Shown: one piece after another, positions 9,038 through 15,670 of the stretch
How positions within the stretch are numbered: the stretch's first letter is position 1
Layout of the letters: each line of letters opens with the position of its first letter
Translations under genes and position numbers: made by a program
Assembly (NCBI GenBank): GCA_037445225.1
Contig: JBBIKW010000009.1
Location: 62,001-126,000 of the forward strand
Length of the DNA: 64,000 nucleotides
Origin: M3007 sp037445225
GTDB taxonomy: Bacteria; Bacteroidota; Bacteroidia; Chitinophagales; Saprospiraceae
Direction: 5' to 3'
Notes under the pieces: model-generated
The model's input: the letters and a program-made list of their open reading frames with translations, nothing else
The model's database searches: none
Told to the model about the DNA's origin: nothing

Positions 9038-10249
9038 ACCTTGCTTGGGCATCCGCACGGCAAGTATTACAGCAGAGATCAACGTGACCCACCCTACTAA
9101 AGCGATAGCGATAGGCACACCAAACCAGTCGGCCGCTACGCCCGAAAGGACGGCGCCAAAGACGTAACCCAGATCCCTCCAAAGGCGGAAAGTGCCAATG
9201 CTTTCCGCCCTTTGGAGCGGATGAACAGTGTCGGCAATAACTGCCAAAAACGTCGGGTAAACAAGGGCAGTACCCACGCCCAAGAGAACCGACAATACGC
9301 ACATAGTAGCGATATCTTCAACGAATGGTATGATCAAGATGGTTACGCCCTGCAAGAACATCCCCCAAAACAGCATCGCCTTTGGGGAGTAATGGTCGGC
9401 CATTTTGCCTGTAAATAGTTGGGCTATGCCCCACATTATCGGATAAGCAGAAGCCACCCACCCGATAGTGCTCACCTTAAAGTGTCGCGCTGCTAAAAAG
9501 ATGGGCAACAACCCCCACATCATACTGTCGTTCAAGTTGTTGACCATTCCTGCCTGGGTTACCGCACTCAAGGTTTTGTGGTAAAAGGTGGTTTCCATGA
9601 AAATGCGACGCGAAAACGGGGACGGCTTCCGTCGAAGGGCAGTTTCTTGGCGCGCAAAATCTCGCGTGTCGCGTACCCAAAGGGACAGTAAGAAGCCCCC
9701 AATTGCAATAACCACGCCCGCATGAAACAGGTAGGGCGTAAGTCCATGCCGATGTGCCCAAAGACCGGTATACAGCGCCATTCCACCAACCGCTATGTAG
9801 CCGGCAAATTCATTAACTCCCATAGCTAAACCGCGTTCCCGCTCGCCGACTAAGTCGATCTTCATTACCACAGTGCTACTCCACGCCAGTCCCTGACTAA
9901 GACCCAAGAGCACATTGGCGAAGACTATCCCTTCCCAATGCGTTGCCCACTGCAGTATCCAAGGGACGGGTATGGCTAATGCCCAGCCCCACAAAAGGAG
10001 TTTTTTGCGCCCCTGGTGCTCGGCCAGCCGACCTGCCCAGTAGTTGGCTACTGCCTTCGCTCCGCCAAATGCGACGAGGAAAGACATGAGCGCTGTCTTG
10101 GAAACGACACCAAACCGCTCTTCCGCTAATAAAGGCAGTACCGTCCGCTCCAAACCCACCATGCTACCGATAAAAGCGGTGATGAGCACCAAGAGCAGGA
10201 ACATCCTGCGATTAGCCCAGAGCCCTAGCTGTATTTTCCCCGTAGCCAT
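9020..10249 (-). CDS. Major facilitator superfamily transporter
   Basis: The 409-residue protein is almost entirely hydrophobic, with about 12 predicted membrane segments. It carries MFS loop motifs such as NYWAGRLAEHQGRKKLLLWG (the G-x3-D/E-x2-GR-K/R type motif A after TM2) and FTGKMADHYSPKAMLFWG in the second half. Substrate and direction cannot be told. It is transcribed toward the thiamin-type receptor and overlaps its 3' end by 18 bases, so it is not in the riboswitch transcript. No -7 box is obvious immediately upstream. Confidence 0.88.
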   Translation of the reverse strand: MATGKIQLGLWANRRMFLLLVLITAFIGSMVGLERTVLPLLAEERFGVVSKTALMSFLVAFGGAKAVANYWAGRLAEHQGRKKLLLWGWALAIPVPWILQWATHWEGIVFANVLLGLSQGLAWSSTVVMKIDLVGERERGLAMGVNEFAGYIAVGGMALYTGLWAHRHGLTPYLFHAGVVIAIGGFLLSLWVRDTRDFARQETALRRKPSPFSRRIFMETTFYHKTLSAVTQAGMVNNLNDSMMWGLLPIFLAARHFKVSTIGWVASAYPIMWGIAQLFTGKMADHYSPKAMLFWGMFLQGVTILIIPFVEDIATMCVLSVLLGVGTALVYPTFLAVIADTVHPLQRAESIGTFRLWRDLGYVFGAVLSGVAADWFGVPIAIALVGWVTLISAVILAVRMPKQGSKSQH

Positions 10250-10437
10250 TTCGACCGTTCAGAAATTTTATACGGCAAAAATCCTAAGAGCCAAAACACA
10301 GTTCTTATACCATTTTACAGTATCTACAGTACTTTTTATTTTTTATAAGGAATGGGTGCCCCCTTGATATCTACAGCGCGCAAGAGCATTTTCCGCGCCG
10401 CGCCCAACGCTCGGGAGCACCATCGATATCGGACCTT

Positions 10438-10445
10438 TACCTTTG
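10438..10445 (+). promoter_or_regulatory. Bacteroidota-type -7 box for the TonB-C/TPR gene
   Basis: TACCTTTG matches TAnnTTTG exactly and lies 76 bases before the ATG at 10522. A short palindrome follows 23 bases downstream in the presumed 5' UTR. Confidence 0.6.
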
Positions 10446-10468
10446 TTAGCTATTTAGCCTTGTGAGGT

Positions 10469-10481
10469 AAGGTAATACCTT
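10469..10481. promoter_or_regulatory. 13-base palindrome, possible operator
   Basis: AAGGTAATACCTT is a perfect inverted repeat (AAGGTA / TACCTT with a single central base). It sits about 20 bases downstream of the -7 box, where a bound repressor could block transcription. No regulator gene is adjacent, and a 6-base half-site could occur by chance. Confidence 0.3.
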
Positions 10482-10521
10482 GTCCTGTTGAGCGAGCATC
10501 TGAAAACAACCGTACATACTT

Positions 10522-11625
10522 ATGCGAAAGCGCACTTTCTTGAGGCTGGCATGCGTAGGCTGGGTCAGTCTTTTGACATTTCCGACCACGGAAGCCCAAG
10601 TGTCGGACACTACCCTTTATGAGGCGGTAGAGCGGTTGCCAATGCCTTTAGTGCCGGGCTGTTTGCCGGAGCAACACCCCGATTGGTCGGAAGACAGCTT
10701 GCGGCGATGTGCGGAGCAGGGGTTGATGGTGCTGCTTCGCCGCAACATGCGGTATCCGGAAGAGGCGCGTCAGGCCGGCATAGAGGGCACGGTGGTGCTC
10801 TCCTTTATAGTGGAGACCGATGGGCGCATTTCGGCAGTACAAGCGATCAAGGATATCGGCGGCGGCTGTGGGGCAGAGGCTGTTCGCGTGTTGCAGGCGC
10901 TCGACGAGGCTGGGCTGCGTTGGCGCCCAGCGCAATTGGGCGGTCGAGCTGTGCGCATGCGGCAAGCAGTACCGCTGCGCTTCCGCTTAGAAGAAGCGCC
11001 GCCTTTCTACGTCAATGCCTCTGGCGACTCCATCTATACCCAGTTGGACTCGCTACCGCGCTTTTTGGGAGGAGGAGAGGACTCGCTCATTACTTTTGTC
11101 TGGCGCGAGCTGCGCTACCCGCCGGCGTATCGCGACAGCTGCAAGGTCGGCGTTATCGAGACGGCTATCTTGGTGCGTCCCAATGGCGCCGTGGCGATCG
11201 AGAACCAGTTGGACTTCAACAATTTGGGCATGGATTTCCAGTGGGAAGCCATTCGGCTCATCAACCGCACGGCAGGGCTGTGGACTCCGGCCTATTACGG
11301 AGGCCGTCCGGTGACGACCAGTGTGCCGCTGCGCGTGCTGTTCAAATCGGATGCCGAGCGATGCCGGAGCGTTAACGACGCCTTCGATCAAGCTATGCTG
11401 CTGGCTGCGGCGGCTGCCGAAGCGGAAAATTTGGACACTGCGCTGCAAAAATGGACGCAAGCGCTCCAGCTGCAGCCCAATAATGCGGAGCTGCTCTATC
11501 ACCGCGGCACCACCCTGCTCAACCTCAACCGCCGAGAGGAAGCCTGTCAAGACTTTGCCCGCATCCGACAGCTGTTGGGCATCACATGGTTTGAGTCGCT
11601 GCGCCGAACGATATGCGGCTGGTGA
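10522..11625 (+). CDS. Periplasmic protein with two TonB C-terminal-like domains and a TPR
   Basis: The 367-residue product has a signal peptide (MRKRTFLRLACVGWVSLLTFPTTEAQ). A clear TonB C-terminal domain follows: YPEEARQAGIEGTVVLSFIVETDGR, then a conserved W-PA-GG-V block and VPLRFRL. A second, more diverged copy follows (YPPAYRDSCKVGVIETAILVRPNG...LWTPAYYGGRPVTTSVPLRVLF). The final 80 residues contain a TPR-like pair (ALQKWTQALQLQPNNAELLYHRGTTLLNLNRREEACQDFARI). A classical TonB is anchored in the inner membrane with a Pro-rich linker, and neither is present. An accessory envelope protein is therefore more likely than the energy transducer itself. The function is not known. Confidence 0.75.
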   Translation: MRKRTFLRLACVGWVSLLTFPTTEAQVSDTTLYEAVERLPMPLVPGCLPEQHPDWSEDSLRRCAEQGLMVLLRRNMRYPEEARQAGIEGTVVLSFIVETDGRISAVQAIKDIGGGCGAEAVRVLQALDEAGLRWRPAQLGGRAVRMRQAVPLRFRLEEAPPFYVNASGDSIYTQLDSLPRFLGGGEDSLITFVWRELRYPPAYRDSCKVGVIETAILVRPNGAVAIENQLDFNNLGMDFQWEAIRLINRTAGLWTPAYYGGRPVTTSVPLRVLFKSDAERCRSVNDAFDQAMLLAAAAAEAENLDTALQKWTQALQLQPNNAELLYHRGTTLLNLNRREEACQDFARIRQLLGITWFESLRRTICGW

Positions 11626-11667
11626 CTCTGAAAAAACTTCTTCGGCGCGGCGCAGAAATGCGCATTT

Positions 11668-11675
11668 TATTTTTG
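11668..11675 (+). promoter_or_regulatory. Bacteroidota-type -7 box for the permease gene
   Basis: TATTTTTG matches TAnnTTTG exactly and lies 32 bases before the permease ATG at 11708, in the 82-base gap after the TonB-C gene. Confidence 0.55.
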
Positions 11676-11707
11676 ACGTTCCCAGGCAATAACACATTTT
11701 TGCCGCC

Positions 11708-13111
11708 ATGGAACGAGAGCAAGGGCAATTGATGCGCACTTTGACGCTGCGCGCCGCCGTGCTGCTGGTCGTCAGCTCCGTCATCGGGTCGGGCGTATAC
11801 AAAAAGGTGGCCCCAATGGCCGATCAGTTGGGTGCTCCGGAGTGGGTGCTGTGGGCATGGGTGTTGGCAGGGATAATCAGCCTATTTGGAGCGCTCAGTA
11901 ACGCCGAGATTGCCGGCATGCTGGCCGACGCCGGTGGAGAGTACGTCTACTTCCGGCATATCTACGGCCGTTTCACAGCCTTCTTGTGGGGATGGACGAC
12001 ATTTGCCGTCATCAAGACGGCGGCCATATCGAGCATCGCCTACGTGTTTGCGCAGTCGCTCAATGCGCTCTATTCCCTGCCGCGCCTGCCCGAGTCCTTG
12101 GAGCGCATCGACCTGTGGGGCATATTTACGCCTTTCGACAACAGCGGAGTAAAGGCCGTCACTATAGGGCTGATTGTGGTGTTGACCCTTCTCAACACGC
12201 GTGGGCTGCGCAAAGGGGCGGGCCTAAGCACCTGGATATCGCGCTTAGTGTTAGTGAGCCTGCTTCTGTTGGTCATAGCAGGTGTCTTTTGGGGCGGCGG
12301 TAGCTGGGCCAATGTGGTGACACCAGCCAGCAGCACGGAGGTACGACCCGGATGGGACTTTGCCTTTATTAAGGCGCTCTTTGCCGCGCTGTTAGCCGCC
12401 TTTTGGGCGTACGAAGGGTGGAACACGGTCGGCTTCTTGGGCGCCGAGATCCAGCAGCCCAATCGCAACCTTCCGTTGGCGCTCTTTTTTGGCATGTTGC
12501 TCATCATCGGCGTATACGCCGCCGTGAACTTCACCTATCTCTACGTGCTGCCCATCGACCAAATCCTCTCAGGCTTCAGGGATCAGAACGAAATTGCCGC
12601 TGTAGCTGTCGTCCGGCACTTTGCCGGCGCAGAAGGGGCGGCTGTGTTGTCGGTAATCATCCTCATCACCACCTTGGGCTGTACGAATGCGACGATCCTC
12701 ATGCCGCCGCGCGTGTACTATGCCATGGCCCGCGACGGGGTGTTTTTCCCTGCAGCAGCCCGCATCCACCCGCGCTATCACACGCCCAACGCAGCGCTGT
12801 GGATCCAAGGCATCTGGGCATGCCTGTTGGTGCTGTCGGGCAGCTTCGACCAGCTGACCGACATGCTCATCTTTGCCGCCTTCTTCTTCTACGGCGCTAC
12901 CGCCCTGGGCGTCTTCGTCCTGCGATATCGCGAACCCACCCGCCCGCGTCCCTACCGCGTGTGGGGCTATCCCTTCGTGCCGGCCGCGTTCGTCCTCTTC
13001 TGCGCTGCCTTAGTCGTCATCACCTGCTTCAACCACCCGCGCGAGGCGGCTTTAGGAGTGGGGCTCATGCTTACCGGAGTGCCCCTGTACTTCTGGTGGA
13101 CGCGCACGTGA
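11708..13111 (+). CDS. APC-family amino acid permease
   Basis: The 467-residue protein has about 12 hydrophobic segments and the APC superfamily pattern. TM1 contains the unwound GSGVYKK motif (VVSSVIGSGVYKKVAP). TM2-3 contains GALSNAEIAGMLADAGGEYVYFRHIYG. The LLAAFWAYEGWNTVGFLGAEIQQPNRNLPLAL segment is the conserved TM6 to loop region of LAT/APA-type exchangers. It probably exchanges or imports amino acids by ion coupling. The substrate is not predictable. The neighbouring cysteine region makes a sulfur amino acid conceivable, but nothing in the sequence shows it, and the gene has its own promoter. Confidence 0.9.
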   Translation: MEREQGQLMRTLTLRAAVLLVVSSVIGSGVYKKVAPMADQLGAPEWVLWAWVLAGIISLFGALSNAEIAGMLADAGGEYVYFRHIYGRFTAFLWGWTTFAVIKTAAISSIAYVFAQSLNALYSLPRLPESLERIDLWGIFTPFDNSGVKAVTIGLIVVLTLLNTRGLRKGAGLSTWISRLVLVSLLLLVIAGVFWGGGSWANVVTPASSTEVRPGWDFAFIKALFAALLAAFWAYEGWNTVGFLGAEIQQPNRNLPLALFFGMLLIIGVYAAVNFTYLYVLPIDQILSGFRDQNEIAAVAVVRHFAGAEGAAVLSVIILITTLGCTNATILMPPRVYYAMARDGVFFPAAARIHPRYHTPNAALWIQGIWACLLVLSGSFDQLTDMLIFAAFFFYGATALGVFVLRYREPTRPRPYRVWGYPFVPAAFVLFCAALVVITCFNHPREAALGVGLMLTGVPLYFWWTRT

Positions 13112-13164
13112 CGAGCGACATATTTTTTTAGGCGCCTCCCTTGCACCTTTGCACACGCCTCCCA

Positions 13165-13172
13165 TATCTTTG
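13165..13172 (+). promoter_or_regulatory. Promoter for Cys leader 1 and the peroxiredoxin gene
   Basis: TATCTTTG matches TAnnTTTG exactly. A TTG at 13141-13143 lies 21 bases upstream, near the spacing expected for the Bacteroidota -33 element. The Cys leader ORF starts 25 bases downstream of the box. No comparable box is seen ahead of the second leader, so this promoter may also serve the downstream cysteine operon. Confidence 0.6.
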
Positions 13173-13197
13173 ACGCGACCTTTGAAGGAAATCTTTC

Positions 13198-13290
13198 ATG
13201 CGCACTCATCCTTCTCTCATTACAGCGTGTTGTTGTTGCTGTGGTCTTGCTCGGCCTGCCGAAGTGAGGGGATGCGTCGCGCGCTTCTAA
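13198..13290 (+). CDS. Cysteine-rich leader peptide 1 (attenuator uORF)
   Basis: This 30-codon ORF starts at ATG 13198 and ends at TAA 13288-13290. It encodes MRTHPSLITACCCCCGLARP and then ten further residues. Codons 11-15 (13228-13242) are five consecutive Cys codons, TGT TGT TGT TGC TGT. A sixth Cys codon is number 26. No protein family resembles it. Its position, 25 bases after a promoter box and followed by a strong hairpin and then a peroxiredoxin gene, fits a leader peptide whose translation is slowed when charged tRNA-Cys is scarce. Codons just after the run include CTGCCGAAG (13256-13264), which can pair with the 5' arm of the hairpin. Translation of this ORF is inferred, not shown. 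Confidence 0.7.
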   Translation: MRTHPSLITACCCCCGLARPAEVRGCVARF

Positions 13291-13356
13291 ACGCATAAGA
13301 TAAGCGAGAATACGCCCTCGAGAGCCCTTCGGCAGTGCAGTGCCGAAGGGCTCTCG
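13256..13356 (+). promoter_or_regulatory. Attenuator-like structure 1, upstream of peroxiredoxin
   Basis: The hairpin has a perfect 16-base stem, CGAGAGCCCTTCGGCA (13319-13334) with TGCCGAAGGGCTCTCG (13341-13356), around a GTGCAG loop. An alternative pairing is possible between CTGCCGAAG inside the leader ORF (13256-13264) and CTTCGGCAG (13327-13335), which would break the stem. The arrangement of Cys codons, competitor segment and hairpin copies that of an amino-acid attenuator. The hairpin is followed by AACGTTTAAC, not a U-run, so it may not be a standard intrinsic terminator. It could act through a pause, Rho, or an effect on translation instead. Confidence 0.6.
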
Positions 13357-13397
13357 AACGTTTAACTATCTCATCACCACTAAAAACAGCATTTACC

Positions 13398-14033
13398 ATG
13401 AGCTTACGACTTGGAGACATCGCCCCCAACTTTCGGGCACAAACGACACAAGGCGAGATCGACTTTTACGAGTATCTCGGCGACGGGTGGGGTATCCTCT
13501 TCTCCCATCCGGCGGATTACACTCCCGTATGCACCACGGAGCTGGGACGCACGGCCCACCTAATGGAGGAGTTTCGCCGCCGCAATACCAAAGTGTTGGC
13601 CCTTAGCGTCGATCCCTTGGACAAGCATTTGGGATGGGTGAACGACATCAATGAAACCCAAAACGCTACGGTGAATTTCCCCATCATTGCTGATCCAGAC
13701 CGAAAGGTAGCCACCCTGTACGACATGATCCACCCGAACGCTTCGGAAAACTTTACGGTGCGCTCGCTGTTTATCATCGGGCCGGATAAACGCATCAAAC
13801 TGATTATCACTTATCCGGCATCCACAGGGCGCAACTTCGAGGAAGTGCTGCGCGTGCTAGACTCGCTGCAGCTGACCGCTTACTACAGCGTAGCCACGCC
13901 TGCCGACTGGAAGCCGGGCGAGGACGTCATCGTAGTGCCCTCCATACCTACCGAGGAGGCGGTGCAGAAGTTTCCCAAGGGAGTGAAGGAGATCAAACCA
14001 TATCTCCGATATACGCCGCAACCCAATCTGTAA
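13398..14033 (+). CDS. 1-Cys peroxiredoxin (Prx6 family)
   Basis: The 211-residue protein begins MSLRLGDIAPNFRAQTTQGE and has the peroxidatic motif FSHPADYTPVCTTELG with Cys45 as its only cysteine. That, and the long C-terminal extension (SVATPADWKPGEDVIVVPSIPTEEA...LRYTP), place it in the Prx6/1-Cys group. It should reduce hydrogen peroxide and organic hydroperoxides in the cytoplasm, being regenerated by an external thiol. The ATG at 13398 is chosen because an in-frame GTG at 13335 lies inside the attenuator hairpin. The Cys leader upstream suggests that its expression rises when cysteine is short. It may be co-transcribed with the cysteine operon that follows 199 bases later. Confidence 0.95.
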   Translation: MSLRLGDIAPNFRAQTTQGEIDFYEYLGDGWGILFSHPADYTPVCTTELGRTAHLMEEFRRRNTKVLALSVDPLDKHLGWVNDINETQNATVNFPIIADPDRKVATLYDMIHPNASENFTVRSLFIIGPDKRIKLIITYPASTGRNFEEVLRVLDSLQLTAYYSVATPADWKPGEDVIVVPSIPTEEAVQKFPKGVKEIKPYLRYTPQPNL

Positions 14034-14050
14034 CGCAACACCTATTCGAT

Positions 14051-14143
14051 ATGTGCAAGAGGTTCCTTGCTCTGAACTGCTGCTGTCGATGTTGTTGTTC
14101 CGATCGGGTTTACCGAAGCGGCACGTCTAGGAGCGTTCTCTGA
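14051..14143 (+). CDS. Cysteine-rich leader peptide 2 (attenuator uORF)
   Basis: This 30-codon ORF runs from ATG 14051 to TGA 14141-14143 and starts 17 bases after the peroxiredoxin stop. It encodes MCKRFLALNCCCRCCCSDRV and ten further residues. Six of the seven codons at 14078-14098 are Cys (TGC TGC TGT CGA TGT TGT TGT), and codon 2 is also Cys. The interrupting CGA shows this is not a simple trinucleotide repeat. The codons that follow (CGG GTT TAC CGA AGC) contain GTTTACCGAAG, which is exactly complementary to the 5' side of the intrinsic terminator downstream. The gene that follows is for cysteine synthesis, so the sensed amino acid and the product match. Translation is inferred. Confidence 0.8.
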   Translation: MCKRFLALNCCCRCCCSDRVYRSGTSRSVL

Positions 14144-14204
14144 ACCGCTTTCAAAGTGCGACTATAGCGACAGCCCTTCGGTAAACGGCCGAAGGGCTTT
14201 TTTT
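14108..14204 (+). terminator. Cysteine attenuator 2: antiterminator segment and intrinsic terminator
   Basis: The terminator stem is AGCCCTTCGG (14172-14181) with CCGAAGGGCT (14189-14198), a 7-base loop, and seven T residues (14198-14204). The antiterminator segment GTTTACCGAAG (14108-14118), within the leader ORF, can form 11 perfect pairs with CTTCGGTAAAC (14176-14186), which removes most of the terminator's 5' arm. A ribosome stalled on the Cys codons would leave the segment free and allow read-through. A ribosome moving on would cover it and allow termination. This is the classical trp/his/leu-type logic. The cysM start ATG is 28 bases after the T-run. Confidence 0.8.
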
Positions 14205-14232
14205 CAAAAAACTGTATTCCAAAAAAATAGGT

Positions 14233-15189
14233 ATGTCTTTCGAACTTTTACTTCGTCCGGATGCTGACCTCTTCGAGCAATTGCGCGTGGTGAGGCAGTC
14301 GGTGGGTAAAACGCCGCTACACCCCATTCGTCGCCTGTTTTCGAAGAAGGGCGTGGAGGTTTGGGTTAAGAAGGAATGGGAACAGCTGTCGGGCAGTGTG
14401 AAGGGGCGCGCAGCGTTCTTCATCGTTCAGGCGGCGTTGGCCGATGGGTTGTTGCACCGCGGCAAAGCGCTGTTGGACGCCACCAGCGGCAATACCGGCA
14501 TTGCCTACGCTACCCTTGGGCGGGCCCTAGGTTTATCGGTAGTGCTGTGCTTGCCGGAAAACGCCTCGGCCGAACGCAAAGAGATCCTGCGCTCCTTGGG
14601 CGCCGACATCGTGTTTACCTCGCGCTTTGAAGGAACCGACGGAGCCCAACAGGTGGCTCGGTCGATGGCACAGGCCCATCCGGAGCGCTACTTCTACGCC
14701 GACCAATATCGAAACGACAACAATTGGCTGGCCCATTACCACACCACGGCACTGGAAATTTTCCGCGAACGGCCCGACATCACGCACTTTGTCGCCGGAT
14801 TGGGAACGACAGGCACCTTTGTCGGCACCGGCCGACGCCTGCGTTTGCTCAAGCCCGACGTACAACTCATCGCTCTGCAGCCCGACTCCGCCCTGCACGG
14901 ATTGGAGGGCTGGAAGCACTTGGAAACGGCTGTCGTGCCGACCATCTACGACGCTCAGCTCGCCAATGCTTTTGAAACCATCGACACGATGGAAGCGTAC
15001 GAGCAGATCCGAGCAGCCTATCGACACGAAGGTCTCTTGCTTAGCCCTTCGGCAGCCGCCAACTTGGCCGGCGCGCTGCGCGTCGCCGAACGCTTGGAAA
15101 CGGGCGTCGTAGTGACCGTGCTGCCCGATAATGCCGACAAGTATGGCGAAGTGATGAAACAGATCTTTAAACAAAACCCATGGATATGA
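14233..15189 (+). CDS. cysM: CysM-like PLP-dependent cysteine synthase
   Basis: The 318-residue protein belongs to the fold type II PLP enzymes of the CysK/CysM family. GKTPLHPI is near the N-terminus, the PLP lysine is in SGSVKGR (Lys57), the phosphate/substrate loop is SGNTG at 85-89, and ITHFVAGLGTTGTFVGTGR forms the glycine-rich PLP-phosphate loop. By eye it resembles Mycobacterium tuberculosis CysM more than CysK, notably in the FVAGLGTTGT block and the later VP-x-x-YD segment. That enzyme uses O-phosphoserine and takes sulfur from the thiocarboxylated carrier CysO. The Arg that reads the phosphate in mycobacterial CysM seems to align with Lys here. The following Mec-like and CysO-MoeZ-like genes support the same pathway. 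The stop overlaps a possible ATG of the next gene (ATGA). Confidence 0.88.
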   Translation: MSFELLLRPDADLFEQLRVVRQSVGKTPLHPIRRLFSKKGVEVWVKKEWEQLSGSVKGRAAFFIVQAALADGLLHRGKALLDATSGNTGIAYATLGRALGLSVVLCLPENASAERKEILRSLGADIVFTSRFEGTDGAQQVARSMAQAHPERYFYADQYRNDNNWLAHYHTTALEIFRERPDITHFVAGLGTTGTFVGTGRRLRLLKPDVQLIALQPDSALHGLEGWKHLETAVVPTIYDAQLANAFETIDTMEAYEQIRAAYRHEGLLLSPSAAANLAGALRVAERLETGVVVTVLPDNADKYGEVMKQIFKQNPWI

Positions 15190-15659
15190 GCGTTCTGCAA
15201 TTTGCCCCTTCAACCTATGCGCGCATGTTGGAAGACGCGCTTCAGACCTTTCCAGATGAGTGCTGCGGATTTCTCTTAGGCACCGAGGCTAACGACGGCG
15301 TCCGTCGGCTGACCCATCTCATCGCGGTCAACAACGTTAAAGAGGGCGATAAGCGACGGCGCTTCGAAATAGCGCCTAAGGATTATTTGGAGGCTGAGCG
15401 TTACGCCGATGTCGCTGGGTTGACCCTGCTGGGTGTGTACCACTCCCATCCCAACCATCCGGCCATACCTTCGGAACACGACCGACTGGCCGCTCAACCT
15501 TTCTTTTCCTACGTCATCGTCTCGGTACTCGACGGCCGCATTGCGCACGTGCGCTCTTGGCGCCTCAACGACGCGCATCAGTTCGAGGAAGAGCCTATCG
15601 AACACAAGTCCCCTTTCTCCACGACCGATAAGCGATCTGTTTCGCACCAAACACAGTAA
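15180..15659 (+). CDS. mec: JAMM/MPN metallopeptidase, Mec-like (carrier-cysteine hydrolase)
   Basis: The 159-residue protein has the complete JAMM zinc site: Glu27 in DECCGFLLG, then HSHPNHPAIPSEHD with His88, His90, Ser98 and Asp101. In mycobacteria the homologue Mec removes the new cysteine from the C-terminus of the carrier CysO. The neighbours here support the same job. Two starts are possible: ATG 15180 (MDMSVLQ) or ATG 15186 (MSVLQF), the latter overlapping the cysM stop as ATGA; both imply translational coupling. Because the carrier is fused to its E1 in this operon, this peptidase is also the obvious candidate to cut after the internal Gly-Gly, although that is inference. Confidence 0.88.
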   Translation: MDMSVLQFAPSTYARMLEDALQTFPDECCGFLLGTEANDGVRRLTHLIAVNNVKEGDKRRRFEIAPKDYLEAERYADVAGLTLLGVYHSHPNHPAIPSEHDRLAAQPFFSYVIVSVLDGRIAHVRSWRLNDAHQFEEEPIEHKSPFSTTDKRSVSHQTQ

Positions 15660-15670
15660 AAAATAAAATT

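Noticed and set aside
13228..13242. The run TGTTGTTGTTGCTGT could be a simple trinucleotide repeat with no coding meaning.
   Set aside because: A second, independent Cys run (TGC TGC TGT CGA TGT TGT TGT) with mixed codons and an interruption lies in the same frame position of a similar ORF ahead of cysteine genes, and both have matching hairpin partners.
13335..13397. An N-terminal extension of the peroxiredoxin from an in-frame GTG at 13335.
   Set aside because: It would start in the loop of the attenuator hairpin and adds residues unlike any peroxiredoxin. ATG 13398 gives the conserved N-terminus.
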